Assembly: GCF_016765635.1 (NCBI RefSeq)
Contig: NZ_JAESVD010000003.1
Location: forward strand, 124,001 to 188,000
Source of the DNA: Shewanella schlegeliana
GTDB lineage: Bacteria > Pseudomonadota > Gammaproteobacteria > Enterobacterales > Shewanellaceae
Length of the DNA: 64,000 nucleotides
Direction of reading: 5' to 3'
The position numbers were made by a program, and so were the translations under genes. Shown in pieces: positions 1 to 8,052 of this stretch (the first letter of the stretch is position 1; every line of letters begins with the position of its first letter). The notes beneath the pieces are model-generated. The model saw nothing but the letters and a program-made list of their open reading frames with translations. It searched no databases and was not told the origin of the DNA.

Positions 1-780
1 TTCCGCCTCCCACCACAGATAGATACCGAGACTTTACAGCAGCTTTCTCTGCAACTTGCCACTCAGCCTGAGAGTCATTCGCCGTCACAGCTTATTATCG
101 ATATTCGCGCCATTAAACAGCCACAAGATCTGCTTATGGCTTGGCTGACTAAACACTTCAGTGATAATAAACAGCAGCAAAAACCTCTGGCCGTACTGCA
201 ATACAAACGCTTTGCCAACGCCAGAGCCGATCGTATCGCTAGCCAATACACTCCTATGTCACAACTAAGCTTCTTTGAGCAGACAGAACTTAAGATCCGC
301 GGCTTTGATAATGAGTTAAAGCCTAGTGAAGCCTTTAGTGATTATCTTGTTCGCCGCTTTCAGGCATTCGACACTGAATCTATAACCGAATTAGGGTTCA
401 TACCCAAGGTCGACTCCAACTCCGAAATCGCTCTAGGCTTGGCAAAATCTGCACAACTGTTTCTCAGAGTGGACTCTAGCTGTGAGCAAGAGTGTGAGTG
501 GATAGCCCTAGCGACTCAGCACTGGCCTAGAGTTAGCCTTATCGGCGCAACAACCCGTGGCGACCTTGGCCCACGCTATCGAATAACCCTGCCAAATAGC
601 GGAGTTCAGGTTCAATTTAGCTCAGGCTTGGTCTATCGCCCTAATGGTCAACTTCTGTCTGGAGCAGGCCTCACTCCCGACATCGCACTCAATCAACTCG
701 CGTTTTACAAGATCAATGCCATCGAGCTTATCGGCGAAAAGTTATTAGCCCAACATCCTGTACCGAGCGTTTCCCCCTAG
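1..780 (+). CDS. S41 (tail-specific protease)-like protein, C-terminal part
   Basis: The reading frame is open from the first base, so the N-terminus lies outside the window. The last ~100 residues have the layout of an S41 carboxy-terminal-processing protease core: a strand, an E-W-I-A-L-A helix, an I-G-A-T-T-R-G turn, a strand pair, and the closing G-A-G-L-T-P-D-I motif. The two catalytic positions look lost. Where S41 enzymes have SASASE the protein reads CEQECE, and where the catalytic Lys of TxGKG is expected it reads R-G-D-L-G. I infer a non-catalytic or strongly diverged member, possibly a binding protein. No terminator directly follows; the RIO kinase gene starts 118 bp downstream on the same strand. 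The family is moderately sure, the loss of activity is an inference. Confidence 0.6.
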   Translation, partial: FRLPPQIDTETLQQLSLQLATQPESHSPSQLIIDIRAIKQPQDLLMAWLTKHFSDNKQQQKPLAVLQYKRFANARADRIASQYTPMSQLSFFEQTELKIRGFDNELKPSEAFSDYLVRRFQAFDTESITELGFIPKVDSNSEIALGLAKSAQLFLRVDSSCEQECEWIALATQHWPRVSLIGATTRGDLGPRYRITLPNSGVQVQFSSGLVYRPNGQLLSGAGLTPDIALNQLAFYKINAIELIGEKLLAQHPVPSVSP

Positions 781-897
781 CAGCTCCCCCCTTAATTCAA
801 ACCCAATGAGTCCTCGTCAGACTGATTCGGATCATCTTTTTTCATGATAATAAACGAATTCATTCCATCACTCGGCCAACTAAGGTATAAGAGCCCC

Positions 898-1758
898 ATG
901 AAAACCCCAAAACGACTCCAACCTCTGGTTGATGAAGGACTGATTGACGAAGTGATTCGTCCATTAATGAGCGGCAAAGAAGCCGATGTTTACATTGTTA
1001 GGTGTGGTAACGATATTCGCTGTGCCAAAATTTATAAAGAGGCGCAGAAGCGTAGCTTTAAGAAAGCCGTTGAGTACCGCGAAGGACGTAAGAGCCGCAA
1101 TTCTCGAAGGGCCCGTGCCATGGAGAAAGGTTCTAGCTATGGTCGCCAAGAGCAGGAACAAGCTTGGCAAAATGCCGAAGTCGACGCCCTGTTTCGCCTA
1201 GCCTATGCAGGCGTTCGTGTACCTAAGCCCTACGGCTGTTTCGACGGTGTCCTGCTGATGGAGCTTATCACCGATGAAGCGGGCTATGTGGCACCAAGAC
1301 TCAACGATGTAACGCTAACGGCAGAGATGGCTATTGCGCACCACGCGATGGTGATGAAAGATGTGCAGCGAATGCTCTGTGCAGGCATTATTCATGGCGA
1401 CCTATCTGAGTTTAATGTATTGCTCGATGATAAAGGGCCGGTCATTATCGATCTGCCACAAGCCGTTGACGCCGCTGCAAACAATAACGCCAAGCGCATG
1501 CTACTGCGTGACGTGAATAATATGACCCAATATTATGGTCAGTTTGCTCCATCTCTACGCGCAAGCAAATATGCTCAAGAGATGTGGCTCAAATTTGAAT
1601 CCGGCAAGCTATCACCAGATGCAGAGCTAACCGGGCAATTTGTCGAAACTGAGCAAAGCGCCGATATCGATGCAATATTAGCCGAGATCCAAGCGGCCTT
1701 CGAGGAGGAGCAAGATCGTAAGGCTCGCATACAATCTGCGACAGAGGATGAGTACTAG
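898..1758 (+). CDS. RIO1-family serine/threonine protein kinase (PA4780-like)
   Basis: A 286-residue cytosolic kinase of the bacterial RIO group. Visible motifs: SGKEADVY near residue 25 in place of the P-loop, the ATP-binding Lys near 44 (C-A-K-I-Y-K), the catalytic loop HGDLSEFN with Asp near 168, and the metal-binding IDLPQAVD with Asp near 185. A basic stretch (REGRKSRNSRRAR) follows the N-lobe Lys. An ATG 54 bp upstream is in frame, but the protein starting MKTPKR matches the usual start of the family, so I chose that. RIO kinases phosphorylate Ser; the bacterial substrate is not known to me. The gene ends before a strong bidirectional terminator and looks monocistronic. Confidence 0.85.
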   Translation: MKTPKRLQPLVDEGLIDEVIRPLMSGKEADVYIVRCGNDIRCAKIYKEAQKRSFKKAVEYREGRKSRNSRRARAMEKGSSYGRQEQEQAWQNAEVDALFRLAYAGVRVPKPYGCFDGVLLMELITDEAGYVAPRLNDVTLTAEMAIAHHAMVMKDVQRMLCAGIIHGDLSEFNVLLDDKGPVIIDLPQAVDAAANNNAKRMLLRDVNNMTQYYGQFAPSLRASKYAQEMWLKFESGKLSPDAELTGQFVETEQSADIDAILAEIQAAFEEEQDRKARIQSATEDEY

Positions 1759-1792
1759 TATTATCGATTAATCAGCAGCGACTTATCAACAA

Positions 1793-1826
1793 AAAAGCCC
1801 TGTAATCTTGCCATTACAGGGCTTTC
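1793..1826. terminator. bidirectional intrinsic terminator
   Basis: An 11-bp perfect stem (AGCCCTGTAAT / ATTACAGGGCT) with a 6-nt loop, with A-rich sequence on the left and TTTCTAAT on the right. It lies between the convergent RIO kinase and peroxiredoxin genes and can serve both. Confidence 0.85.
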
Positions 1827-1839
1827 TAATTTGTACTCA

Positions 1840-2409
1840 CTATTCCACCTGAGTAGCTTCGCCTTGTGTTACAGGTGCTTGATTAACCTTCTCAATATTG
1901 AGCTCAGCCAATGTCGCCGCAATATCTTCAGCAGCAGTTTTAGCATTGATATCTTCATCGATCTTTAAGATCTTGCCATCTTTACCTATGTAAAAAGTGA
2001 CCCGGCTAGCAACGCGAACGAAGTTGAGCACATCATAGGCCTTAGCCGTTTGCTTGCTGGGATCGCTCAGCATGGGAAAGTCTGCTTTCTGCTCGCGAGC
2101 GAAGGCTTGGTTATCTTCTAAATCATCAACACTGGCCATCATATATACGGCGTTATATTCACGAATAAGGTGACCTTTCTCGACTAAAGACTTACATTCC
2201 AAGGTGCAGCCATGGGTGTTAGCCATGGGGTACCAAGCCAACACTAAGGTCTGCTTACCCTTGTAGTCGCTAAGTTGATAAAAGTGGCCATCGGTGGCTT
2301 GAAGCTTAAAGTCGGGTGCCATATCACCGACTTTCAGATCCGTTGCCAGTGCACTCAACGGCAGCAGCAATAGTGCGATAAATCCAAATTTTGAAAGCTG
2401 TTTAATCAT
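1840..2409 (-). CDS. periplasmic peroxiredoxin (AhpC/TSA, Bcp-like)
   Basis: A 189-residue thiol peroxidase with a signal peptide ([22 protein letters not shown]), so probably exported. The thioredoxin-like fold carries the peroxiredoxin motif PxxxTxxC as P-M-A-N-T-H-G-C, putting the peroxidatic Cys near residue 68. A second Cys four residues later (C-T-L-E-C) could be the resolving Cys, close to the C-x4-C layout of BCP. The C-terminal tail is Gln/Thr-rich and variable. An in-frame ATG 45 bp upstream exists, but this ATG has a good Shine-Dalgarno (AAGGTG) and begins the signal peptide. It probably reduces H2O2 or organic peroxides in the periplasm; the electron donor is unknown. Confidence 0.8.
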   Translation of the reverse strand: MIKQLSKFGFIALLLLPLSALATDLKVGDMAPDFKLQATDGHFYQLSDYKGKQTLVLAWYPMANTHGCTLECKSLVEKGHLIREYNAVYMMASVDDLEDNQAFAREQKADFPMLSDPSKQTAKAYDVLNFVRVASRVTFYIGKDGKILKIDEDINAKTAAEDIAATLAELNIEKVNQAPVTQGEATQVE

Positions 2410-2559
2410 CTCGATCACCTTATAAATAGTCTTGTCACCTATAAAATATGACAAGTGTTCCCTTTACCAGTGTTTATTTTTAGCTCTTACAATCTATGTT
2501 AACCCCTTGCTGCCCATACGCCAGCTTCCTACTAAGGATTATCACTCAATTTAGGGGTG

Positions 2560-2985
2560 TTACTCACTCAGACACTCAAAGGCTAGATCATAGGCTTTAC
2601 CCAGATCGACCGTTTTAGGTTTAACCTGTTTTAGCTCACTACAACGTTTATCTGTGGCTCGTAATGTCGCAGGGTGAATGAACTCTACCTCCTGCTCCAC
2701 ACTGGCTAAAATCGCCCCCTCCATTAGAAACGTTCCAGCCCCACCCGCACCTTGTCCCGTAGTTGCACGGCGATTTAGCACCAGCTTAGAGACGTTATGA
2801 TCGACTAAGTACGTCTTTATCTGCGCAACAAACTCACGAGTTTCTGCTTGGCTCGGGTTTTTCACTAGGCTGAACTTATTTGTCTTAGGCGCTATCACTC
2901 TATGCTCACTTCTGCAGCCCGCCAAGGTAGCTAACCTAACTTCATTCGCTTTTAAAAAGCATCCACAGACTACCTGCTCAGCCAT
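2560..2985 (-). CDS. DUF3010 family protein
   Basis: A 141-residue soluble protein. Its order of segments, N-R-R-A-T-T-G-Q-G-A-G-G-A-G-T-F near the middle, then M-E-G-A-I and V-E-F-I-H-P-A-T, fits my memory of DUF3010, a small family of unknown function. Several Cys residues (C-G-C near the N-terminus, C in the KRCSEL segment, and near the C-terminus) could bind metal but this is not known. It stands alone between the peroxiredoxin and a terminator on the same strand. No role can be assigned. Confidence 0.6.
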   Translation of the reverse strand: MAEQVVCGCFLKANEVRLATLAGCRSEHRVIAPKTNKFSLVKNPSQAETREFVAQIKTYLVDHNVSKLVLNRRATTGQGAGGAGTFLMEGAILASVEQEVEFIHPATLRATDKRCSELKQVKPKTVDLGKAYDLAFECLSE

Positions 2986-3004
2986 CTTTATTCCCCCAGT
3001 ACCA

Positions 3005-3043
3005 ACAAAAAATAATAAAACGCCAACCTTTACTGGCTGGCGT
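3005..3043 (-). terminator. intrinsic terminator of the gene at 3075-4811
   Basis: Read on the minus strand, a 9-bp stem with one G-U pair (ACGCCAGCC / GGTTGGCGT, 6-nt loop) is followed by TTTTATTATTTTTTG. It lies 30 bp past the stop of the upstream minus-strand gene. Confidence 0.8.
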
Positions 3044-3074
3044 GTTGTCGCGACTGAATTATGCCATGATTAGC

Positions 3075-4811
3075 TTACTCAGTTGAGCGAGAGTTTGATA
3101 GAGAGTCGACTTCGAAGCCTTTTTGATCAACATCGAGACTCATCTTAACTCGCATATCATAATCTTTCACAGCCTCTAACCCTTCAGGAACCGGCTCACC
3201 TGTTAGTTCAATAAAAGTTAACAGCGGCTTAAACATCTTCATGTAATCGGCTGACATCACCATCAAACCGTTATTGACAACTGGCTCTGTCGCTAGACTA
3301 TTGGCAATCGCTTCGCCCTTGTTACCTGCAAATATGACTAAGTGGTTACCCTTTATCGCCATTTTCGCCTTGAAGTTCATCTCTGGTGGCATAGGAATAA
3401 TACTGTTGAGATCGATCGCGTCACCATTCACAGGCAGTTGAACATTGCCCAACTCAGGTACAAATGGCTTTGCCAAATTAAATAGCATGCTTGGGTTATC
3501 AGCAGAGAGCGTCATAACGGCATCCAGGCTCTCTAGCTGAGGATTATCTATGTCATCACTGATCTTATAGTCGATAAGTGATACAGCAACGCCTTTGACA
3601 CCATTAGCCATACCAGTAAACATGCCTAACATACCGGGGCTTTGTTGACTCATTTGGGCCTGCATCGCCTCCAATGGGGCACATTGGTATTCAGGGGTTA
3701 ACATATCATCCCAGATCGCATTCAATGATGGCACCATCTGGTTGGTATCGATACCGACACCTAATGTAAATACACTATTTTCAATGTCTTGCGTATAAGC
3801 AGGAATATAACCGCGCAGTTTTTGATAGGCATTGAGTAATACTTGATTCTGACTCTCAATCACGGCTCTAAAACCGATATTGCTCTCTTTATCGGTAATC
3901 TCCAGCAGGTCGTATCCCGCAACCGTTCGCGGCCAGTTATCGGCAATGGTAGAGAGTTCCTGCTGACATGCAGGGGTTTTCAGCTCAGCAAAAGGGTCCT
4001 CTTTGCTCATTTCAAATAACTTTGAAAGCTGCCCCGCGAGCTGATTGCCATCAGTCGTGGTTAACGCCGTCACAATCTCTTTGTGATTGATGTAACTTAT
4101 CCCTTCGTTGGTAAAGCCATATTTGTTGATAATGTCTTCAATGATGTGAGCATCGACAATAGAGTTATCAATTGGGGTCACGCCGAAGGCCGTTTCGAGT
4201 AAAGTGGCCTCACTAAAAGAGGTGCTCAGTGTAGAGATAAGCAGACCATCATGCACCGCAAAAACCCAGTCTATCTGATCTTGCTCGGTAGCATCGGTCA
4301 ACCGATAGCTACGGTAATCCACACCTTTTAAATAGGCTTTAGTATGGGTAAACCCACTCTCGACTTCCGCCTTATCGAGCAGCGCCCAGAAAGCATCGGG
4401 GTTATCGATGTCGACTTTTACCACGGGCATAGCGCCGAGTGTATAGAAGTAACTACGGATATTTTCAGCCAACCCGAAGGTCTGAATAAAGGTACTGCCG
4501 TCTTTCATCGATGCCATATAGGACTTCATCAGGCTGACAAAAAACTGCGCTCTCGCATCATTCTCTTGTTCAAGGTCTTGCTCAAGCTCATCAAACGCAT
4601 CTATAGGGTATTGTCTGTAGGCTTCTGATAAGGAGTTAATATACGATTTAATAGGGAAAGGTTGCAGCTGTGCGGAAAAAATCGGGGTGTCAGCAGGGAC
4701 ATAGCTTAATACAGGGTTATCACCTGCCGAGACCTGCGTTGACTGCTGGCTATACCAATATCCACCAGCACCTGCAGCGACAACCACTGCGGCAATAAGC
4801 ATCTTGTTCAT
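3075..4811 (-). CDS. conserved membrane-anchored protein of unknown function
   Basis: A 578-residue protein with an N-terminal signal anchor (MNKMLIAAVVVAAGAGGYWY) followed by a large hydrophilic, probably periplasmic domain that starts VLSYVPADTPIF. The phrase resembles the opening of DUF3352-type proteins, which measure bias around P-A-D-T, but I would not assign it. No catalytic motif stands out, and only one Cys pair is visible (PACQQ and EYQCAP, about 90 residues apart), which could form a disulfide. Acidic composition fits export. It is monocistronic, with a terminator after it and almost 700 bp of non-coding sequence before it. Confidence 0.6.
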   Translation of the reverse strand: MNKMLIAAVVVAAGAGGYWYSQQSTQVSAGDNPVLSYVPADTPIFSAQLQPFPIKSYINSLSEAYRQYPIDAFDELEQDLEQENDARAQFFVSLMKSYMASMKDGSTFIQTFGLAENIRSYFYTLGAMPVVKVDIDNPDAFWALLDKAEVESGFTHTKAYLKGVDYRSYRLTDATEQDQIDWVFAVHDGLLISTLSTSFSEATLLETAFGVTPIDNSIVDAHIIEDIINKYGFTNEGISYINHKEIVTALTTTDGNQLAGQLSKLFEMSKEDPFAELKTPACQQELSTIADNWPRTVAGYDLLEITDKESNIGFRAVIESQNQVLLNAYQKLRGYIPAYTQDIENSVFTLGVGIDTNQMVPSLNAIWDDMLTPEYQCAPLEAMQAQMSQQSPGMLGMFTGMANGVKGVAVSLIDYKISDDIDNPQLESLDAVMTLSADNPSMLFNLAKPFVPELGNVQLPVNGDAIDLNSIIPMPPEMNFKAKMAIKGNHLVIFAGNKGEAIANSLATEPVVNNGLMVMSADYMKMFKPLLTFIELTGEPVPEGLEAVKDYDMRVKMSLDVDQKGFEVDSLSNSRSTE

Positions 4812-5017
4812 TCAAAACTCCATTTGATATTTCAATTATTCCAATAGAAAGCATTGCGACCTTAAGCTAAACCATACTACATCAATATTTATCTCTTATA
4901 CCAATCGGCTCAAGTATGCAGCTCCCCAAGTGATTAAGGGATATTAGCAGTTAAGTTAAAAGATAAAGCAGTAAGAAACAATAGAGAGGAAGTGTTGGTA
5001 ATAGCAGGGGGATCACT

Positions 5018-5066
5018 CTAAAACGTGAAAACCCCTGGTGGCCCTACAGAGCGGGGCCACCAGGGG
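5018..5066 (-). terminator. strong intrinsic terminator, minus strand
   Basis: A perfect 13-bp GC-rich stem (5032-5044 CCCCTGGTGGCCC paired with 5054-5066) has a 9-nt loop. On the minus strand it is followed by TTTTCACGTTTT. No protein gene ends here, so it implies a transcript from the right: the sRNA candidate or cys read-through. Confidence 0.75.
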
Positions 5067-5300
5067 AACAACTCGCTTGATTAAGCAGGCGCTAGCAAGC
5101 CAATCAAAGCACTCAAATTAACGCCGATTAGCGTTGTAATTCGAGCTTGGTTTATCTGGTCACTGACAACTCTGCCTGCAATTTTTAGCTGATTTCGATG
5201 CCTATCATCTAAGGCTAGCATCCAATCAGTGGAAGACTAAATTTTGCGTGACCCAATTCAGGCCGATACAGAACAGTCCCCTAAAACCATCTACGGGAAC
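5027..5300 (-). ncRNA. candidate small RNA of about 275 nt
   Basis: Bounded on the minus strand by a promoter-like pair (5306-5334) and by a very strong GC-rich hairpin followed by TTTT (5018-5066). The enclosed DNA has stops in all frames I checked. It does not match the parts of tmRNA, 6S, RNase P, GcvB or CsrB that I know. It could instead be the long 3' untranslated tail of the cys operon, since that operon ends at 5510 on the same strand. Function unknown. Confidence 0.35.
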
Positions 5301-5305
5301 ATCAA

Positions 5306-5334
5306 ACTATAGACCAAATAAATACCTGTGTATA
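5306..5334 (-). promoter_or_regulatory. possible sigma-70 promoter for the candidate sRNA
   Basis: On the minus strand a -35-like TATACA (5329-5334, 4 of 6 matches) and a -10-like TATAGT (5306-5311, 5 of 6) are separated by 17 bp. The predicted start is near 5300. The surrounding DNA is AT-rich, so chance matches are likely. Confidence 0.3.
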
Positions 5335-5375
5335 ACATTGTGAGTAAAAATGTACAAAAATAAACAAAATTTAAT

Positions 5376-5399
5376 ACTAAAGGATTAAATTCCTTTAGT
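5376..5399. repeat. 9-bp inverted repeat
   Basis: ACTAAAGGA / TCCTTTAGT with a 6-nt loop. On the minus strand T-rich DNA follows (ATTAAATTTTG), so it could be a weak terminator for the cys operon. Confidence 0.5.
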
Positions 5400-5446
5400 A
5401 ACACAGACTTACAAAAGCGATTTTTTGTATACAATATTACGAACCA

Positions 5447-5482
5447 CTCTTTAAAGTGGTACTGATGTACCACTTTAAAGAG
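5447..5482. repeat. perfect 16-bp inverted repeat downstream of cysH
   Basis: CTCTTTAAAGTGGTAC (5447-5462), loop TGAT, and its exact complement (5467-5482). It lies 28 bp past the cysH stop. There is no T-tract on either side, so it is not a classic terminator; an mRNA 3'-end stabiliser or a protein binding site are alternatives. Confidence 0.7.
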
Positions 5483-5509
5483 CAAGACCAAGTCTCTATT
5501 AAAACGAAA

Positions 5510-6271
5510 TCAAATGTCGTAATGCAGTCCACATTCACGTTTCAATCCATTAAAGCGTGTTTCCTCTTCACTCATCCCTAGCTCCAGCGGCTTAGTCGAA
5601 TGAGTGTCACCGACAGAGACATAACCTTGCTCCCACAATGGATGGTAAGGCAGCTCAAACTCGGTTAAGTACTCATGGACTTGCTTATTACTCCAGTCAA
5701 TAATCGGCAAAATCTTATAGCGTTCACCATGGATAGCTAAAATCGGCAATGCTTCACGGGTACTTGATTGTGAGCGCCTTAATCCCGCAAACCAAGTACC
5801 AACTTCTTGCTCAGCTAAGGCTCGCTGCATAGGCTCAACCTTATTGATCTGGTTATATCTGTCCAAACCATCTAAGTCTTGCTCCCACAACTTACCGAAA
5901 CGCGCCTCCTGCCAGGCTGCACTAAAAGGTGATGAGTACACCTTCAAATTCAGCTTTAGTCGTGCGGTCAACTCATCAATAAATTGATAGGTCTCGCTAA
6001 ATAGATAACCAGTATCAGTGAGCAGCACGGGAATATCGGCTTTCTCGCTGCTCACCATATGCAGCATCACCGCCGCTTGAATACCAAAGCTTGAAGATAG
6101 TGCATGCTTACCCGGCAGATATTCCAGTGCCCAACGCACTCGCTCACTCGGAGTAAGCTTGGCTAGAAAGTCGTTCACTCGCACAAGCTCAGCTTGTTGC
6201 TCCACTTTTGGCGCGCTCAATAATGCCTTGAGCGCAGCCGCTGAAATCACAGAACCTACAGTATTAGCCAT
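5510..6271 (-). CDS. cysH: phosphoadenosine phosphosulfate (PAPS) reductase
   Basis: A 253-residue cytosolic enzyme that reduces PAPS to sulfite with thioredoxin or glutaredoxin. The PP-loop-like [10 protein letters not shown] segment and the L-T-D-T-G-Y-L-F motif lie in the first half, and the catalytic Cys is in the C-terminal ECGLH. The Cys pairs that bind the 4Fe-4S cluster in APS reductases are absent, which marks it as PAPS-type. The start at MANTVG overlaps the cysI stop by 8 bp, and longer in-frame starts lie inside cysI. Last gene of cysJIH. A perfect hairpin follows the stop. Confidence 0.95.
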   Translation of the reverse strand: MANTVGSVISAAALKALLSAPKVEQQAELVRVNDFLAKLTPSERVRWALEYLPGKHALSSSFGIQAAVMLHMVSSEKADIPVLLTDTGYLFSETYQFIDELTARLKLNLKVYSSPFSAAWQEARFGKLWEQDLDGLDRYNQINKVEPMQRALAEQEVGTWFAGLRRSQSSTREALPILAIHGERYKILPIIDWSNKQVHEYLTEFELPYHPLWEQGYVSVGDTHSTKPLELGMSEEETRFNGLKRECGLHYDI

Positions 6272-7961
6272 GAAAATCCCTAGCCGCATCAAGTACAGCC
6301 GTAACCACACCGCTACGTACGGTATAGTTACCAAAAGTTTCATCCGCTTGGCGCTCAGAAGCATATTGACCAAATAGGGTATCGAGCTCAGCTAAGATCT
6401 GCGCTTCTTGGATATTTTCACGATACAATTTATTCAAACGTGTCCCCTCAAAACTGGCACCTAGATAGAGGTTATAGCGTCCCGGCGCCTTGCCCACTAA
6501 GCCTATTTCGGCGGCAAACGGCCTAGCACAGCCGTTAGGGCAACCCGTCATACGAATCACGATGCCTTGGTCGATAAATCCGTGTTTTTCCTGCAGCGCT
6601 TCAACCTTAGTCAGAAAATCAGGGAAGTAGCGCTCAGCCTCAGCCATAGCCAGTGCGCAAGTTGGCAATGCGACACAAGCAATAGAGTGGCCACGGGTTT
6701 CGGTGATCAACTTGCCAAGCAAGCCATGCTGCCTTGCGAGTCCTTCAATCAGCGCCTTGTCACCGCTCGGCACACCCGCGATGATGATATTTTGGTTCGA
6801 GGTCATGCGAAAATCGCCCTGATGGACTTTGGCAATTTCACGCAGACCAGTCTGCAATGGCTGACCCGGTAAGTCTTTTACCCTGCCGCCTTCGATAAAC
6901 AGGGTTAAGTGCCAGTTATCATCAACGCCTTGTTTCCAGCCATAACGGTCACCACGGTCACCGATCACCACATCACGCTTTGGCTCGAACTTAATGCCAG
7001 TGCGCGCTTCAACTTCCGCTTTAAACTTATCGAAACCGTGCTTCACTATGGTGTACTTCAAACGTGAGAGTTTACGGTTTTCTCGGTTACCCCAGTCACG
7101 CTGAATCGTCATTACCGCTTCGGCAAACTTGAGCGTATCTTCAGCCTTAATATAACCAAAGTCGTCGGCTAATCGTGGAAAGGTCGAGACTTCACCATGG
7201 GTAGAGCCCATACCGCCACCCGCCACCATATTAAAGCCCACTAGCTCATCGCCTTCGGCAACGGCGATAAAGCCTAGGTCGTTGGTATAGACATCCACAT
7301 CATTGTCTGGCGGCACTGCAACCGCCATCTTAAATTTACGTGGCAGATAGGTCTTACCGTAAACTGGTTCCACCTCGTCACCTTCTGTGGTCACAAGCTT
7401 CTCATCGTCTAACCAGATCTCGGCGTAGGCCTTAGTGTGCGGCAGCATGTTGTCAGACAACTGCTTGGCATAGGCGTAAGCTTGTTGATGCAGCTTTGAC
7501 TCCACTGGGTTGGGATTACACATCACATTACGGTTTACATCACCACACGCTGCAATCGAGTCTAAGGCTTCACGGTCGAGATCTTGAATGATGGTCTTCA
7601 AATTACGCTTTGGAATACCGTGATACTGGAACGTCTGACGCGTAGTGAGACGAATGCTGTTGGCACTAGTCAGATTTGACGCAATCTTATCGACTGCCAG
7701 CCACTGCTCCGGTGAACATACCCCACCCGCCACACGGGCGCGCAACATAAGACTATATAGAGGCTCAAGTTTCTGCTCTTTACGCTCATTACGCAGGTCA
7801 CGGTCATCTTGCTGATAGAAACCATGAAACTTGATCAGCTGCTGATCGCCCTCGCTAAACGCACCAGTGACCGCCGTATCCAATCCCTCTTGGATAGTGC
7901 CGCGCAGGTAATCGCTGTCGGTTTTTAAATATTCATTTACTGCTAACTTTTGCTCACTCAT
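6264..7961 (-). CDS. cysI: sulfite reductase [NADPH] hemoprotein beta subunit
   Basis: A 565-residue siroheme and 4Fe-4S enzyme that reduces sulfite to sulfide with six electrons from the CysJ flavoprotein. The cluster ligands are seen as C-V-A-L-P-T-C and, about 40 residues on, G-C-P-N-G-C, the C-x5-C and C-x3-C pattern of the family. The paired nitrite/sulfite reductase repeats ([10 protein letters not shown] in the first half, [11 protein letters not shown] in the second) are present. The length equals E. coli CysI (about 570). It lies 91 bp after cysJ and overlaps cysH. Confidence 0.97.
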   Translation of the reverse strand: MSEQKLAVNEYLKTDSDYLRGTIQEGLDTAVTGAFSEGDQQLIKFHGFYQQDDRDLRNERKEQKLEPLYSLMLRARVAGGVCSPEQWLAVDKIASNLTSANSIRLTTRQTFQYHGIPKRNLKTIIQDLDREALDSIAACGDVNRNVMCNPNPVESKLHQQAYAYAKQLSDNMLPHTKAYAEIWLDDEKLVTTEGDEVEPVYGKTYLPRKFKMAVAVPPDNDVDVYTNDLGFIAVAEGDELVGFNMVAGGGMGSTHGEVSTFPRLADDFGYIKAEDTLKFAEAVMTIQRDWGNRENRKLSRLKYTIVKHGFDKFKAEVEARTGIKFEPKRDVVIGDRGDRYGWKQGVDDNWHLTLFIEGGRVKDLPGQPLQTGLREIAKVHQGDFRMTSNQNIIIAGVPSGDKALIEGLARQHGLLGKLITETRGHSIACVALPTCALAMAEAERYFPDFLTKVEALQEKHGFIDQGIVIRMTGCPNGCARPFAAEIGLVGKAPGRYNLYLGASFEGTRLNKLYRENIQEAQILAELDTLFGQYASERQADETFGNYTVRSGVVTAVLDAARDFHG

Positions 7962-8052
7962 GGCAAGGTACTCTCTTAAAATTCTTTTCTGCTCTCGCGC
8001 CAGTTAAAACCTAGCGTTGCTCAACATTGCTTTACTCGTTTAAAGCTAAGTC

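Larger units (their letters stand above)
4812..5509. other. structured intergenic region
   Basis: About 700 bp with no convincing protein gene. It holds three perfect inverted repeats (5032-5066, 5376-5399, 5447-5482) and a possible minus-strand promoter, listed separately. The rest, 4860-5020, is AT-rich and shows nothing I recognise. Confidence 0.6.

Noticed and set aside
5291..5491. 66-codon open frame on the minus strand between cysH and the 578-residue protein gene
   Set aside because: It crosses two perfect hairpins and the promoter-like pair, is very AT-rich, and has no ribosome binding site or recognisable domain.
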